Part shown: positions 40,632 to 53,101 of the stretch, piece by piece
Position numbering within the stretch: position 1 is the first letter of the stretch
Layout of the letters: each line of letters starts with the position of its first letter
DNA from: Cercophora sp. LCS_1
Lineage: Eukaryota > Ascomycota > Sordariomycetes > Sordariales > Lasiosphaeriaceae
DNA length: 64,000 nucleotides
Assembly (NCBI GenBank): GCA_036250225.1
Contig: JAPZLL010000002.1
Location: 1,302,001 to 1,366,000, forward strand
Direction of reading: 5' to 3'
Translations under genes and position numbers: made by a program
The notes under the pieces: model-generated
Told to the model about the DNA's origin: nothing
The model's database searches: none
The model's input: only the letters and a program-made list of their open reading frames with translations

Positions 40632-43138
40632 GGTGCTGCGCGGGATGACGTGCGTCTACTTGCCATAGGGCTAAGTGGGTTTGAGGAGTATGAGTTGGAG
40701 AACGTTGGCAAACAAAACGTAAGCAAGCAGGTCCCGCAGATGAATAAAGTCTGTATTTTGAACCCAAGTGAAATGATCGTGGTCGGAGAGATGAGAGATG
40801 GCCAAGTGATGAAATCTGGTGTCAAGAACCAAGCATGTAGTCGCTGAGGCTGAGTCTCACCCTGGCGCACGTGGCATCCCCGGTCAACGCCGAGAAACAA
40901 GAAATGCACCTTCTGTAACCTATATTTGACTGATCCGCCATCCTTCATATTCTATTTGATGGAATGACGAGATGGAACTTATAGGGTCAGCAAAATGATT
41001 GGGCAGAATCTAGACGAACTTGAATCCCCAGGACTTAGACTAACCAGAGACTGTGGTAGCCCTGGAGATTGAGCACAACGTCCCTGACTCAACCGCGCAA
41101 CCAACCGGCCTGTAACCAACCAAGTTAGTGACAAAAAAAAAATCCACACATTAAATCCGCCTAATGCCACTTGGAACAGTAACGAACGGATAGACATGTT
41201 TTCTAACAGGGATAAATAGGAAGCAAATAGGGCTGAGAATGGTATCCTGAGGCCTCTAAAATACTTTTTATGCCCTGGAGTATTGGGTGAGCCCCTTTAT
41301 TCCAGATCAAGAGGCCTTTGAGCCTTTTGATGTGCGGTTTATTTTGTCAGGGACTTGCCAACCACGAGTATACACGAGGAATCAGATGCCGCCATAAAAC
41401 ATTACCAAGAATTGCTCCGAATATATATTAGATCGTGTGAGGCTCGGATCTTGCAGGAATAAAGCGTAGTTTATCGCGACTCGAAGATCCATCTGTATCA
41501 TCAAGGGATTGGGCAGGGGTGGAAGAAAAGTGGGACCTGCGCACTGTGCGAATCCAAAGCTTGGGGATCGAGAATCTTATCTTTTATACTCACGGAAGGC
41601 GTGTCTCAAGAAACTGATAGCGACCTGCCGCTCTCACGTCGTGGGCTTCACCCATGATTTTTTTCTCCTGCTCTGAGCTGTCGCATGCGTGCGGCTGCGG
41701 ATCAAGGTGTTCGAGAAGGCGTTCAATTTTCTCGCGACATCGCTGCTTACTGCTACGTGTTGGGGCGGGCGACTCTCATCGCAAGACTGAAAGACTAAAG
41801 TGCCTTGTCCAACGTCAAATATAGAATCTAGTGAGCCCGCCACAGAGCTGGACCAGCCATGGAGGTTGCCTAAGATGGTTCCAGTCCATCTCTCATGGTG
41901 TTGGACTGAGACCGTAAGAGTTGGTAAGGTATCTGCTACCTTGGGCCCAGATCTGGGCACACCCTGTCCCGGACAACACACAGCTCACGGCGACCCCAGT
42001 CCACATAGGTATGCTACTCTTGACCAAACAGATAACTACCAAGTCCTTCCTTGCTCTCGGCATGCATCTCGGGCACCCTGAACCGGCAGACATGACCCCC
42101 ACCCGCGGTTCGGCACCCGGGGCCGACCCACCCTTCAGACCATGCCTCCCGGATCGACGGACCCGGCACTCGCGCCGCAGTGGCCTGGGGTGAAGGCCAC
42201 TCGCATCTAGAGCCAAGGTTTTCGTTCCTGCCATGGATTTCTCGGCACGCTGCATCTAGGATGTCCGTAGACCCTGGGGAGGATCTGTGTTGGACCCCAG
42301 TGACTTGGATAAGGATACCCCTCGGGAGGTTGACATTGAATCGACCAACGGTGATAGCAGTCTATTCATTCTATTTCAGCCCTCTCTTACCGCCGAATTG
42401 AACGAAAGGAGCACAAACGTTACTGGTCCGCAGTCATCGCGCCGCCCGTCTTCTCTTATCAGTTCACATCAGCTTGCCAAGACCGCTCTGCTGGTGACAA
42501 CGCGGGGCACATCAAAGCGCGTCGACAGCTGGACGAGACCGATGCTGCCGCGTCGTTCGATTGCTCCGCACGATAGGGACTTATTGTCTCGGACGTTCTC
42601 CGAAAGCAAATCATCTTTGGCTGCCACAGGTTGTGGCAAAACCTCGAGACAAATTCACTCACAGGTTGAGTGATTATAGGGCGCTTTCTCGAGCCCATCC
42701 TGCGAGATTGTGCATTGACCAGGGTTGCACCCAAGATAAGGCTGCCTTGCCGCTTCGGCTCCCCCGGTTGGCATCGAGTTGGCTGCGTCAAGATAAGACC
42801 GGCCTAGACTCTCAGGTGCCAGCCTTGACTGTGATGATTGAGCACTGCCTTTGAGATATAGGCCATTCGAGATTCAATGATGATGATGGAAGCAAGAACC
42901 ACTGCAAATTTAAAACTAGTAGCTTTTGAAGTAGTAGCTTCAGGGGTATTATACAACAAATATGCTAGATCTTGGGATATCCACATGGTACAAGAAAACC
43001 GCCAACGCAAACATAGTAAAAACGGCGCAGGAGTGACCGCGAGGTTGTGGCGTCCACCACAAGCCGTTCGCCCAGCGCACTTCCACAGATGCTCCTCGCC
43101 AACTCCAAAGAAACCTCTATCCGGTAGGGTGAACAAGA
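40632..43138. other. Intergenic region with a dispersed repeat copy
   Basis: A 2.5-kb spacer between the hydrolase start and the permease stop. It includes a repeat copy at 41223-41358. A weak open frame at 42287-42673 lacks an ATG start and shows no family features. No gene is supported. Confidence 0.5.
41223..41358. repeat. Dispersed repeat relic, copy B
   Basis: GCAAATAG, GAGGCCTCTAAAATA (41249), then AGGCCTTTGAGCCTTTTGAT, GTGCGGTTTATTTTGTCAGG and GACTTG up to 41358, parallel in order and spacing to copy A at 36067-36215. This copy retains more G and C, so it may be closer to the ancestral form. Confidence 0.5.
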
Positions 43139-44840
43139 CTACTCCGTCGTCGTAGCGCTCTTCTCCTTATCCGTAGGAGTTGAGGGCTTCGAGGCTTGGG
43201 TTTCAGCGAGAGTTTGGTGCTCAACGATCCCGTGTTGGGGCGCAATGACAGCTCCATCCTGCTTTTGCTGGTTGTCTGCTGGTGTCCAGGCAAGGTAATC
43301 ACGGCGGACCTGAAACGCGCCAGGTTAGATTATACTTCGAACACGTCATAACGGATGGAAACATACCTCGACGTAGTCATAGGCGAACTCGCCGTGCTGG
43401 TCATCGTCCATGCCGAGCAGCTCAGCCTCGGAAGAAGCGCGGAGGTGAAGGCCGGGAATCATGTCGATGGCCTTGGCAATGATGACCGAGACAACAAACA
43501 TGTAGGCACAGCAGGCCACGATGTAGGCGACCTGAATGTAGAGGAGCTTGTAGTTGCCGTTGAGGAAACCACCGGTAACACCAGTGTTGACGCCATCGAG
43601 GCCGATGATGTAGTCGGCGGCGAAAAAGGCGTTGAAGAGGAGACCGACAATACCGCCAACGCCGTGCTCAGCGAACACATCGAGAGCGTCATCAATACCG
43701 ACGAGGAACTTGAACTTGGTCGAGTAGTTGCATACGACACCGGAAACAACGCCAAGGGCAATGCTGGCCCAGGGGGTAATAAGACCGGAGGCAGGGGTGG
43801 CGGCGACAAGACCAGAGATAGTTCCGGAACACCAACCGACGAGAGACCACTTCTTGGCGAGGCGGTAATCAAGCAAGCACCAAGACATGGCGGCGAACAT
43901 GGCGGTCAGGCACGAGTTCCAGCAAGCCATGGCGGCACGGAGGTTGGCACCGAAAGCAGAGCCGCCGTTGAACCCGAGCCAGCCGAACCAGAGGAAGACG
44001 GTGCCGAGGGTGATGAGAGAAATGTTGTGGGGGCGGAAGTTGAGCATCATCTTCTCGTTGCGGCGACCAAGGACCCACGAGTACGCAAGAGCCGACACAC
44101 CAGAGCCGATCTCGACGGGGCCGCCGCCGGCGTAGTCGAGAACGCCGTACTGGAAGCCCCAGCCGTTGACGTTCCAGGCCCAGCAGGCAACAGGGCAGTA
44201 GACAAGGGTGGCCCAGAAGAAAACGAAAACCATGGCGGGAATGACACGGCCACGCTCGGCGACAGAGCCGATCACGAGGGCTGCAGTCACGGCGCAGAAT
44301 TGCATCTGAACAACGAGTCAGTTGGGCGCCGACCGGGCGTGGAGCCATGTCGGGATTCTCACCTGGTAGAAAGAGTAGACGAGCTCGGGAATGAGGGGCG
44401 ATCCGGGGGAGGGTGCGCCAAGCACGTTGCGGAGGCCGAAGTGGTCAAGGTTGCCGATGAAACCGTTGGTAGCGGTGCTGCTAAGGGCCAGCGAATAGCC
44501 CCAGAAGTACCATTGGAAGACGATGACACTGAAGGACATCATGACGGTCCAGATAAGCGACAGGGCCGACTTTCTGCGGGCAAGACCCGAATAGAGGAAC
44601 GCGATTCCAGGCACCATGAGCAACACCATCGCCGACGAGATGATGATGTAGGCCTGATCACCAGACTGGTACCATTGGTTCAAGTTCTCGGTGGCTGCGG
44701 ATACCCGTTGTTAGTCGATGCTCTCATGCTGTGGATTCGGTCGCGTGTGCCATCGGAAAGGGGGGCTCACCGGAGTCTCCGCCTGTGACTTCATTTGTGC
44801 CGTTGAACTCGGCCGGTGCGCCGATCCAGGAGTACGACAT
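43139..44840 (-). CDS. Ammonium permease (Mep/Amt/Rh family), Mep1/Mep3-like
   Basis: Four exons: 44771-44840, 44363-44694, 43367-44305, 43139-43309 (503 aa); introns 76, 57 and 57 bp, all in frame. Start MSYSWIGAPAEFNGT. Eleven membrane spans are expected; visible blocks include NQWYQSGDQAYIIISSAMV, GLARRKSALSLIWTVMMSF, CWAWNVNGWGFQYG, FNGGSAFGAN, GTISGLVAATPASG and DVFAEHGVGGIVGLLFNAFF. Pore residues: the first twin-histidine position is Glu199 (GGPVEIGSG), while the second is His348 (FAEHGVGG). Yeast Mep1 and Mep3 have the same Glu, whereas Mep2, the ammonium-sensing transceptor, keeps His. This argues for a low-affinity, high-capacity Mep1/3-type permease. The C-terminal tail is cytosolic and ends KEKSATTTE. 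The upstream 2.9-kb spacer could hold GATA-factor sites (AGATAG near 45079). Confidence 0.95.
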
Positions 44841-47713
44841 GTTGGGCGAGGGTAGTGGCTCGCGGCCAAATCGACAGAAGCGATGCTCTGCGGCAGGTAG
44901 TGGTGGGAGGGCGTGGACGGTTCCTAGGCTCGGAGGAAGTCCTCTTCGACGGCGAAAGGTTGACTGGGTCGGCGGGCGCGTGCCTTTGGATCAGACCTGG
45001 GGTGGGTGGGCATCGGAAGGTATATAAATTTGCGTTGACCCGACACACGTCGGGGAATGGGGAAGGGGGGCGTTCATAGATAGCAGGAGTGGGGTCTCAA
45101 CTGCAGCGGACGCGGGCTGCCACTCAACTGGGGCCTTTCTGGCTGACAATTGAATTTACTACAATCAGTGCTGATCGTTCAATCACAGCAGCTGCCCGCC
45201 CTCAATCGCGCGCGAAATATCTCTGGGTAAGCGGCTGGATGCTGCTACCAGGATCCGGACGCAGCTAACACGGCTGGCTTCTGGGCAAGATTGCTTGGTA
45301 TTCAGCCCACGCACACCACGGTACCTGTTTGGCAAGGTTGTGTGACCCCCGCCCCATCCACCCTTGGGTGGGCTTGCTCAAGCGGCCAGGGTCCCCACGC
45401 TTCAGGGGTGTGTCGCGCGTGTACAAGGTACTTCCCTCGATTTCCTCGATGACAGGATTTTTTGACAGAATGGCTGAGGTTCAGCAATGCGAAGCAGCCA
45501 AACCAAGCTGAATACTCTACATCGCCACTCTCGCCGTTTCAATGGCGCCAGGTCCTTCAGGAAACCGGCTTCCCGCTCCCGCAATCGGAGGACTACCATC
45601 ACAGCAAGGTGGATGACTTCTCATGTTAACAGTGTTGGTCGCTCATCCCAGGACCCATTGAAAAGATAGATACCTACCCTTGCACTCCTGTCGGGCGTCT
45701 TCGGTCACAAGCAAACCAGTAAACACATGCCTGGAGACACAAAGGCCCCAACGCTGAATAGTTGCCGAGTACACGGCATGCCAAATGACAAAGGCTTCTT
45801 TTCTTGTCAGTTTGCGTCCAGGGAATGCCGAGGTCGCTGGCCAATGAAACGATAAGATCAGAATTTGTTCCTGAGAAGCAAGAGGCATTTTTCCGGGTCT
45901 GGATCGCGACCCCCACCATGTCCCGTTTCTTGGGTTGAAAACCATCGCGCTCCCCGAAGGCATCCAAAATGCGCGCTCCAAGGCACGATGGTTGTCTCTC
46001 AGTGCGGCAAGACCTCTCGTGATCTTGAGGCCACCAGGAACAAGCCTAGCAAGCCGTTAAGCTTCTCGCGGCGCTTGTTGCATGGGAAGTCTGGAGGAAG
46101 CTCGGGCCACGCGAGAGCTTTCTGTTACCAAATAGTTTGCCTTTTGGCAGCCAAAACGTTACCAACGACTTCACCGCCCGTCAAAAAGGCGATAGCAGAT
46201 GTGTTTCAGCGAATCAAGGCTTCTAGACGTTTTCGATGCTATCTGGAGCCCACTAAGGCCCTTCCCCGGACTCCTGATCAGCGATGCCGTTGGGTTTGAA
46301 GCATGGTGAGGCTCCCGCAGCGACGTCACCACCACATCTGCCCTCACGTTAGGCGTCAGCTCTCTCACCACCCCAACCCAGACACTCGGGCCTCTAGGAT
46401 GGGATTTCCCAAAGCAGCGCACTTAGCGGGCCCAGCTCATTGAGCAGAAAAAGTTTTTTTTTTTTTGTTCTTGTTCTTGCAGGCGCCAACTCCGAAAAGA
46501 GACGGTGTGCGTTCTTGGAAGCCCCCTCGAAAGGGAAGCCCGATCAGAAACGCAGCATCTGTTGCGGTGCAGCGCGACCAGTGGTGTGGTCGCTTTCCCC
46601 AGATGAGAGATTTTTATTCCGTCCCCACAGGCCCCGCAGGTCCCCGAGAAGCTGAAATGGCAGGATCCCTGCTATCCACGGAGAGCCAAGAATCCGCCAA
46701 GAGATAGGCATCTTGTCTCTGACTGGTTGGACTTGAGTCAAACCGAGCTGTCAAGACCTTGAACAGCTCGCCGCCTCCGGGAGGTCCCGACTACGCGATC
46801 CCATCGCCACCGCAGGCTCGTATCACCGGTAGCAGATACCGGCCAAAGGACCAAGGACCCGGCTCGAGATCTCCTGTCATCCGAGAAACCCGAACGATTG
46901 CCTCTGGGCCCTTTCAGATCTATGATCTGATCGACGGATGCACACTCATCTGACCTTCCATCTAGTGGTCTCTGGCCAAGTCCCTTGCAAAGGCCGCTGG
47001 CGGGGTGAGGTATGCCTTGCTCATCATCAATCGTGTGGGATCACGGTCGATGTTGTTGCATTCCTGGGACATTAAACGACGTAGCTGTAATAAAGCAAGC
47101 TCGCTAATCCTGTTCCAGCCGAGCAGTCGCGAGTAACAATGCGGCAAGACCGATATTAGCTACGGATTGGGAGTCGTGGGAGTTCAAGCATGTTGTAATT
47201 AAGGCTCCGTAGTTCGCTACCTCCATGCCGTCATTGGGTCCATCTTTTGGGTCGCGCTGCACGGGGGGGCGGCGAGAATGGGGGAAGGCTTCCGAGGTCC
47301 GTCTCACGCGGCGATTGGCCTGCAAGGTTCAGGTCATCCCCGAGGCACCATACGGTGCCGCGCCGATGAGCCTTGCTTCCGGCAAGACTAACCAATGGCC
47401 TCATCGTGGTGTGTTGAGTGGGAACATGAAACAACGAGGCCTCGTTACATGCCACGCATGCCCAGCCCTGACAGAGAAAAGTACGTTCGCCAACATCAAT
47501 TTTCCTTTAGGGAGGATTACCAACCACTCGTGGCTTGGCGATGTTTTGGGATCCTCAGTTGTCACCACTGCTGCGTCTTGCTTCGGCCCTGGACGACCCA
47601 ACACTCGAATCACCAGCGAGGTCGCCCTGGGAATGCCCTTAGCCCGGCTTAGATGTTCTATTTCTGCGCTACCATATACCTCGCCGGCGTTCACAACATT
47701 AGCCCAGATGGGA
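44841..47713. promoter_or_regulatory. Long upstream region of the ammonium permease
   Basis: A 2.9-kb spacer between the permease ATG and the acid phosphatase stop. A TATATAAATT element at 45021-45030 lies about 180 bp upstream of the permease ATG and could act as its TATA region. HGATAR-like AGATAG occurs near 45079 and 45665. No gene was recognised; nitrogen-responsive regulation is inferred from the gene class. Confidence 0.45.
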
Positions 47714-50030
47714 TCACGATCCCTGTGGCAGCATTGAATAGTTTCCATGGCAGGCATGATCAAAATCTGCTAGCTCGGGCATCCTCTCTTGCGCGGCCAG
47801 GAACGCGTTGAACTCGCACCAACCGTCGATCCTAGACGAATCACACTCGGCAAGGCTCCACCCAAGTGGTACGGTCCGCTGGTTCAAGATAAAATGGACG
47901 TACTTGGTCTCGGGCCCGTCGAGGTACGTCGTCCGGTTTGCTGCTAGCGGCTTGGGGGTGCGGATGATTTCAATGTCAAGGCGCGCTCCAAAAGGCGTGA
48001 GGTGCGAAACGGTGAAGTTGTGGGTCCCTGGGTGGGCTGATGAGTTTAGAGGTTGGGCAAATTGCGTGAGGCCAAAGGCAGTCAAGATGGAGATGATGTT
48101 GGTATCGTGCGAGAAGTCGAGATACAGGCTCTGGTTCAACGGAAACGTGGACTCGTCACTGTCAAGCGTGACATTAATCTGCGACCCCGAGTAACCCAGC
48201 GTGTGGTTTTTGAGTCTTGCAACGACTTCTTGTTGGTAGCCGATGCCTACGGCTCTGCCGGTGGGTGACCCAAAAGAAGAATCTCCATAGAAACCCAGGT
48301 CGATTGAGTAACCGAATCCACGCCACTCTTCCCAGGAAAAGAGCTCGCAGAATCGGCTGTATCCGTATGCAACCTGCATGTCGTTAGCGGAGTTTGGATG
48401 CATACGAACTATCTTGAACGTGGGGGGACGTGCAGTCTCGTAGGGGCACATGGTTTGTGCCGCATATGTGTCTTCGAGTGTCCACTTATATCCGTCGACC
48501 ATCGCGGCGAGACGATCAGTAGCTATGTGCGATATCAGCTCTGCGCAACAGGAAGAAAAGCAATGTGACTGAGATGGTTGATACCATTTTGTAGGTAGAT
48601 TCCAGCCCAGTTCATGGCGTCTTTAGTTCCGTGCCTGTATTTCCTCTCGTTGGGGCAGTTGAGGTAGCCAGCAAGGGAGTTGTTGAACCCCTTTTCCTCA
48701 ATGATGACTTCGATCGTGGCATTGCGAGTCCTAAAGGGCAGACCTTGATCAAACATGGTGCCTTCTCAGGGATTGGCAGTCGCCTTACCATTGAAGGCCA
48801 AAAAAACCAGCCATGAAATACTCGGCGGACTTGAGCATCCGATCTTGAGTCTTGCCACTATAATCAGCCCCTGGTGCCCCCAGGTCCACACGCAAGACGA
48901 CCTACCGTTGTTCGCACAATGATTTTGCTATGAGGATTGTAGAGCTGGGAGTACATGCTGTGAGTAGTCTTAGCTCGACACCTTTGAACCGCCGTGCGTG
49001 GTATATCAAGGGTAGGTATCCATTGCTTCGCGCCTGAGCAACCAAGATATTGGATGGAAAAACATACTACGCGTGCAGTACGCCCGAGTCGAAAAGTTCT
49101 TGTCGTCCTGCAGATTGAGTGAGAATACAGCGGTGTCTACCTGGCTTCCGAAACCCACCTTTCGGCACGAGAATCTCATGACCTAGTTCATATTTCCATC
49201 GGTTCAGAAACTCAAGTTCATCTTTGAAGCGAAGGCCTTCAGCGGCAGCGGCAGCCATCCGATCTCCAAAAGTGGCAACATTAGAGCTAGTCGTTGGGTA
49301 CCGGCTGCCGTGACGCGAGACCATCTAACCGCAGCAAAGGTAAGAAAATCAACTCCCAACCCCGAGGACATTTAACCGCGAAACATACCTGGACTTGAAC
49401 AAGCTCGGCTCCCTCCGGTAGTGGATATTCGTCGACACCAAATCCCGGAGACGGGACATATGGCGAGAGATAGCTGAAACATCCCACATTCCCCATCAGC
49501 GACGCCAAACGTGAGAGGGCAAAGGAGGGTCCATCTCACCCCATCATGTCAAAGATACTCTGCTCTCCCTCGGATCCCGCGACTGGAACGGCTGTCTGCA
49601 GAGGGGCATTGGGAACATAGGTGCCCTCAAACCTCCTCGTCTGCGCCATGAATGGTGCCCTTCCCGTCGCTGTCGGACCCGCCCACAGCTCAGGGCTTGT
49701 CTGAAAGTACTGCGGCACCGAGCTCGTCGCGGGCTGACAGTGGCCATTTTTGGGCTGATCACTCACGTCCCTGGCAGCACATTTTCTGATCCAGGCCGTC
49801 GCGCCCGCTCCAAAGAGTGAGCCACCCCCTACGGAGGAGGCACCGAGAGCTGTGCATATAATAAGCGCGACAACGAGAGCCGCTCCTAGGACCATGCATG
49901 TCCTCTTCCGTGCGGGACCGAATGGCCGGGCGGTGCGGGTGCTTGGCGGAGGCCGGGGGTCCCAGTCATCTTCTCCGATCCGGACCGGCTCGTCCTGAAC
50001 GACCGGTTTGTATTTGACTGCTGCCCCCAT
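47714..50030 (-). CDS. Histidine acid phosphatase, type II membrane-anchored
   Basis: Eight exons: 49540-50030, 49389-49473, 49159-49324, 49068-49107, 48906-48957, 48789-48850, 48585-48730, 47714-48522 (616 aa); introns 51-110 bp. Residues about 45-65 (TCMVLGAALVVALIICTALG) form one membrane helix after a basic cytosolic N-terminus, so it is a type II anchor and not a cleaved signal. The catalytic domain begins with the RHGxRxP signature MVSRHGSRYP (His197 nucleophile), continues with RQELFDSGVLHAY, TTQDRMLKSAEYF, NWAGIYLQN, and has the second signature SHDTN (His486-Asp487, proton donor). These are hallmarks of branch-2 histidine phosphatases (acid phosphatase/phytase type). Sequons such as NHT and NVT suggest glycosylation. 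One acceptor (48851-48853) is AAG and not CAG/TAG. The extreme C-terminus (NYSMLPQGS) is the least certain part. Confidence 0.87.
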
Positions 50031-50555
50031 CCTCGGGAGCGGGGAGGTCCTTGCCGGTAACTGAGACGATATGTAGAAGAGTGAGGCCGTACAGAACACG
50101 AAAAAGGAAACGAGGGGTCGAAGATGGGCGTCGTCGTTGAAGGTAAGAAGGACCAATCAGGAGCAGCTTTGGGGGGACCTCAATGTCGTGCAAGACGCCA
50201 AGACACAATGACGTCTGTGAGAACCGAGATGCGCTGAACGAATCCCACTTGGCGCTATCCATACAGCGCTACTTGACTCGCAGCTTCATTTTGACACTTG
50301 ACATTCGTCTCATGTGCGCTGATAGCCCTCACTGCAGAGTTGGATATGATTTCAAAACGACATGGGAAAAGAAATAGAGCCCAACTCTGGAAGCCAGAGC
50401 CGACTGTGTTCCAAGGTATCAATTGATTCGCTCCATTCGCAAACGCCAACCCCTTTCTTCCCGAAGCCAGTCTTGACCACAACGCCCAAATCCATGATTC
50501 ATCCTTCGTGCATTCCGCCACGTGCTCCTCCTCCTGAAAGCCACCGCCATGCTCG
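50031..50555. other. Intergenic region upstream of the acid phosphatase
   Basis: 525 bp with the acid phosphatase promoter and the Crt10 3' UTR. No clear phosphate-response element could be named by eye. Confidence 0.45.
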
Positions 50556-53101
50556 TCAAAAAATCATCAAATCGTCGTCACCCTCTCGTCGTGCAATATC
50601 ATACATCAGAATAGTGTGGTCTACATAATGCAATATCAGCCGATACTGTATGGGGGGTAAACGGCCTTGAGGTCGATGTAAGTCCAGTCCCTGGGCCTTT
50701 GGGTCCGGTACCGGTGAGATGGCTATCCCGTGCAGGGCACACAAGGGCCGCATTCTCTGTTGTTCTTCGCTTCGTCGGGGCAGCACCCAATCAACGCGGA
50801 AGCCCCGACGCACTGGCAAACCCTGAAACCGCTTCGTAGTTTTCGTGAGTGTAAGGAGCGCCACTCTCCCGTTGAGCGCCCCTACTACCACCAAGTTGAG
50901 CTCTGGCACGTGAAGTAGCATGCTGGCTCGCTCAGAGATGTGTCGTTGCAAGTCCCAGGGCTCGTTTCTCCGTCCAAAGTGGTTATGATGGCCCAAAACA
51001 CCCCTGCACAGGATCCCAACACCACTGGGATCGAAAGGCTGGAGCTCGATGTCCGCTGTTGTTGTACGTAGAATCGTCAGGTTCTTAGTAAGATGGGGTG
51101 AGAACTCAGCCTTCGCAAGCCGGACAGACCTCACGTCTTTATGGCGGCCCAAGTAGTCATTGCTGAAGCTAACAATCCCCAAAGGCCCTGTCGTATCTTC
51201 CAGCGGAGGTGTTTGGCCTAAACTGGGGACAATAACCCGAGAGAGAAGTATCTCATCGTGAATGTCCTTGATCAATGATCCGAGCGGTCCTGGCGTCTTA
51301 CAGAGGGCAGCCCACCGCTTTTCAGGCGACTGACCTGCTCCGACTGTCCCGGATGAATCACCAAACCTGCTGAGATCCGTGTCGCTACCGAAACCGTCGG
51401 AATCATCCTCGTCATCATCCATGTCGTCGTGTCCCAACGTGTCAGGACTTGCGCTGATCAGCACATACTGCGGGCCCTCGTTGTGTATTTTAGCGTAAGG
51501 CAGGGGATAGTGACGGAACCTTAGGAAAGAATCAGGCTCGGGAGCAAATCCTCTGATGTAGAATAAGCGACATGTAGTATCCAGCCATGTGCTTACGTCC
51601 AGGGCCGGTTTTTGCCGAATCGAACCTGTAGGTGGTATGATTTCGCGGGTCGGCAGCCCAAGGCACTCAGAGAGGGAGCTGCACTGTCTGAAACTACTGT
51701 CCGGAAGGGCTAACACTCCCCAACCAACGTAACTGGGGCACAAAACATGTCAGCGAAGCCTAAACCGGACGAGGTATGTGATTACCGCTGGTTTGCGACA
51801 GCTCGAGTTGCCGTTGGGCGACATAGAACAGGAAAGCTCCCGATCTTCCATATGTCAAGAATCCAAGTGTTGCCGTCAATGTCGCAGGCTACAACCTTGT
51901 CTGCACAGCCGGATTCATCGTCGCAGAAGCATATGGACGGTATGTTTCTCCCTTCAATGCCTGTTGGCAAAATTATTCTCCAAGTTCGAGATCTGGATTG
52001 GAAATGTTTCTCAAGCTCAAGCGCAGGTAGGCCTGACCACGTCTTGGGGGAGCTGTCTTCTGGGGTCTCCAAATCCCAGATTGGGTTGCTGTTCGTCGCA
52101 AAAGCGAATACTGTAACCTCGTGTGCGTTGGAACTGACACCCAACAACCGTGATCTCTTATGGATGGCCAAGCCCCACGCTGAACTGCCAACATTTTCAT
52201 GAAAAAACTCCTTGGGCACGGGTTGTCGATTTGCCGATCCGCAGGTTGGTCCCTTGTTGCCCATGATGTGATGTTCAATTGCATGCGTGTAATACGCTCC
52301 GACATCGCCGTCATCGAACGCAAAGTAGACGACTTCGAGATGGCCCAGGTCCCCGACGATGATGCTGTTCATTTGATGTCCGAAACTGCGGTCAATTGCA
52401 CTCACTACCATCCTAGCTGCCCTAGTTCTTTTAGGGCTCAGGATCAGAGAAGGGGGCGGCAGAATCTGGGGCGCTTTTTTGGGTTGAAAAACGTAAATTT
52501 TGTCTTGATATGCTGCAAAATAGAGCTGTTTCAAGCAAACCATTAGCGTTGATCAAACACCCGTTTCTGGAAGAGGTTCCATACGTTGTAACGCTGGGAC
52601 ATGGCCGTCAGATTACATCGCAATCTTGCCATTCGCGGAAAGCTCTGTTGTTCACCCTCATGCGTCGTGTCGGTCTGTTCTACCTGTGGCGAGGCACCCC
52701 CAGAGGTCGAGTCGTCGCCGTCGCCCCCGATAACAATCTCGTTCGGGGCATCGGCATTCCCCTCATCGTCTTCGTCCCCCGAGTCTTCTTCGTCTTCATC
52801 GTCATCGTCGTCGTCCACCGCAAAGGACGCGTGTGCAGCCTCGTAGACGAATGCCTTAAGATCCTCCAGAACATGGGCCCCGAACTGCCCATAGTGACAT
52901 GGTCAGCGAGGAGCAACAGGTCTTGAAAGGAAGGTAGATATGGGCTATCATTGACGAGGATCTTATTTAGCGGCAACGATACCGCTCTAGCCCTGAGAAT
53001 GGAACGACAAAACTTACGCGGCTCTCGGGTGTTTGAACGTGGCATGTCGAGCCAACATGTATTTCGGTGATGTCGATTAGAGCATCCGCGGCGGACTCCA
53101 T
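50556..53101 (-). CDS. CRT10: Crt10-like protein (ribonucleotide reductase gene regulation)
   Basis: Four exons: 53018-53101, 52585-52884, 51786-52525, 50556-51732 (766 aa); introns 133, 59 and 53 bp, all in frame. Start MESAADALIDITEIHVGS. A poly-Asp acidic stretch (DDDDDDEDEEDSG) lies near residue 55. The Crt10/WD40-like core opens with RCNLTAMSQRYNLYFAAYQD and KIYVFQP, then GDLGHLEVVYFAFDDGDVGA, WDLETPEDSSPKTWSG, ACDIDGNTWILDIWKIG and YVGWGVLALP, which resemble beta-propeller blades. Yeast Crt10 negatively affects transcription of ribonucleotide reductase genes; filamentous homologues are largely uncharacterised. A second acidic loop (DMDDDEDDSDGFGSD) sits in exon 4. The very end (HTILMYDIARREGDDDLMIF) resembles a last propeller strand. 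Confidence 0.82.

Noticed and set aside
42287..42673. 128-codon plus-strand ORF upstream of the permease stop
   Set aside because: No ATG start (opens on TTG), no relatives recalled, no exon extension found.
43355..44788. 477-codon open frame antisense to the ammonium permease
   Set aside because: It runs through all permease exons and introns in the opposite strand, is Glu/Asp/Gly/Arg-biased, and has no domain. It is a codon-bias shadow of a well-supported gene.
39427..50030. Biosynthetic or nutrient-acquisition gene cluster (hydrolase, ammonium permease, acid phosphatase)
   Set aside because: No core synthase or cluster regulator is present, spacers are long and the functions are unrelated; adjacency is probably chance.
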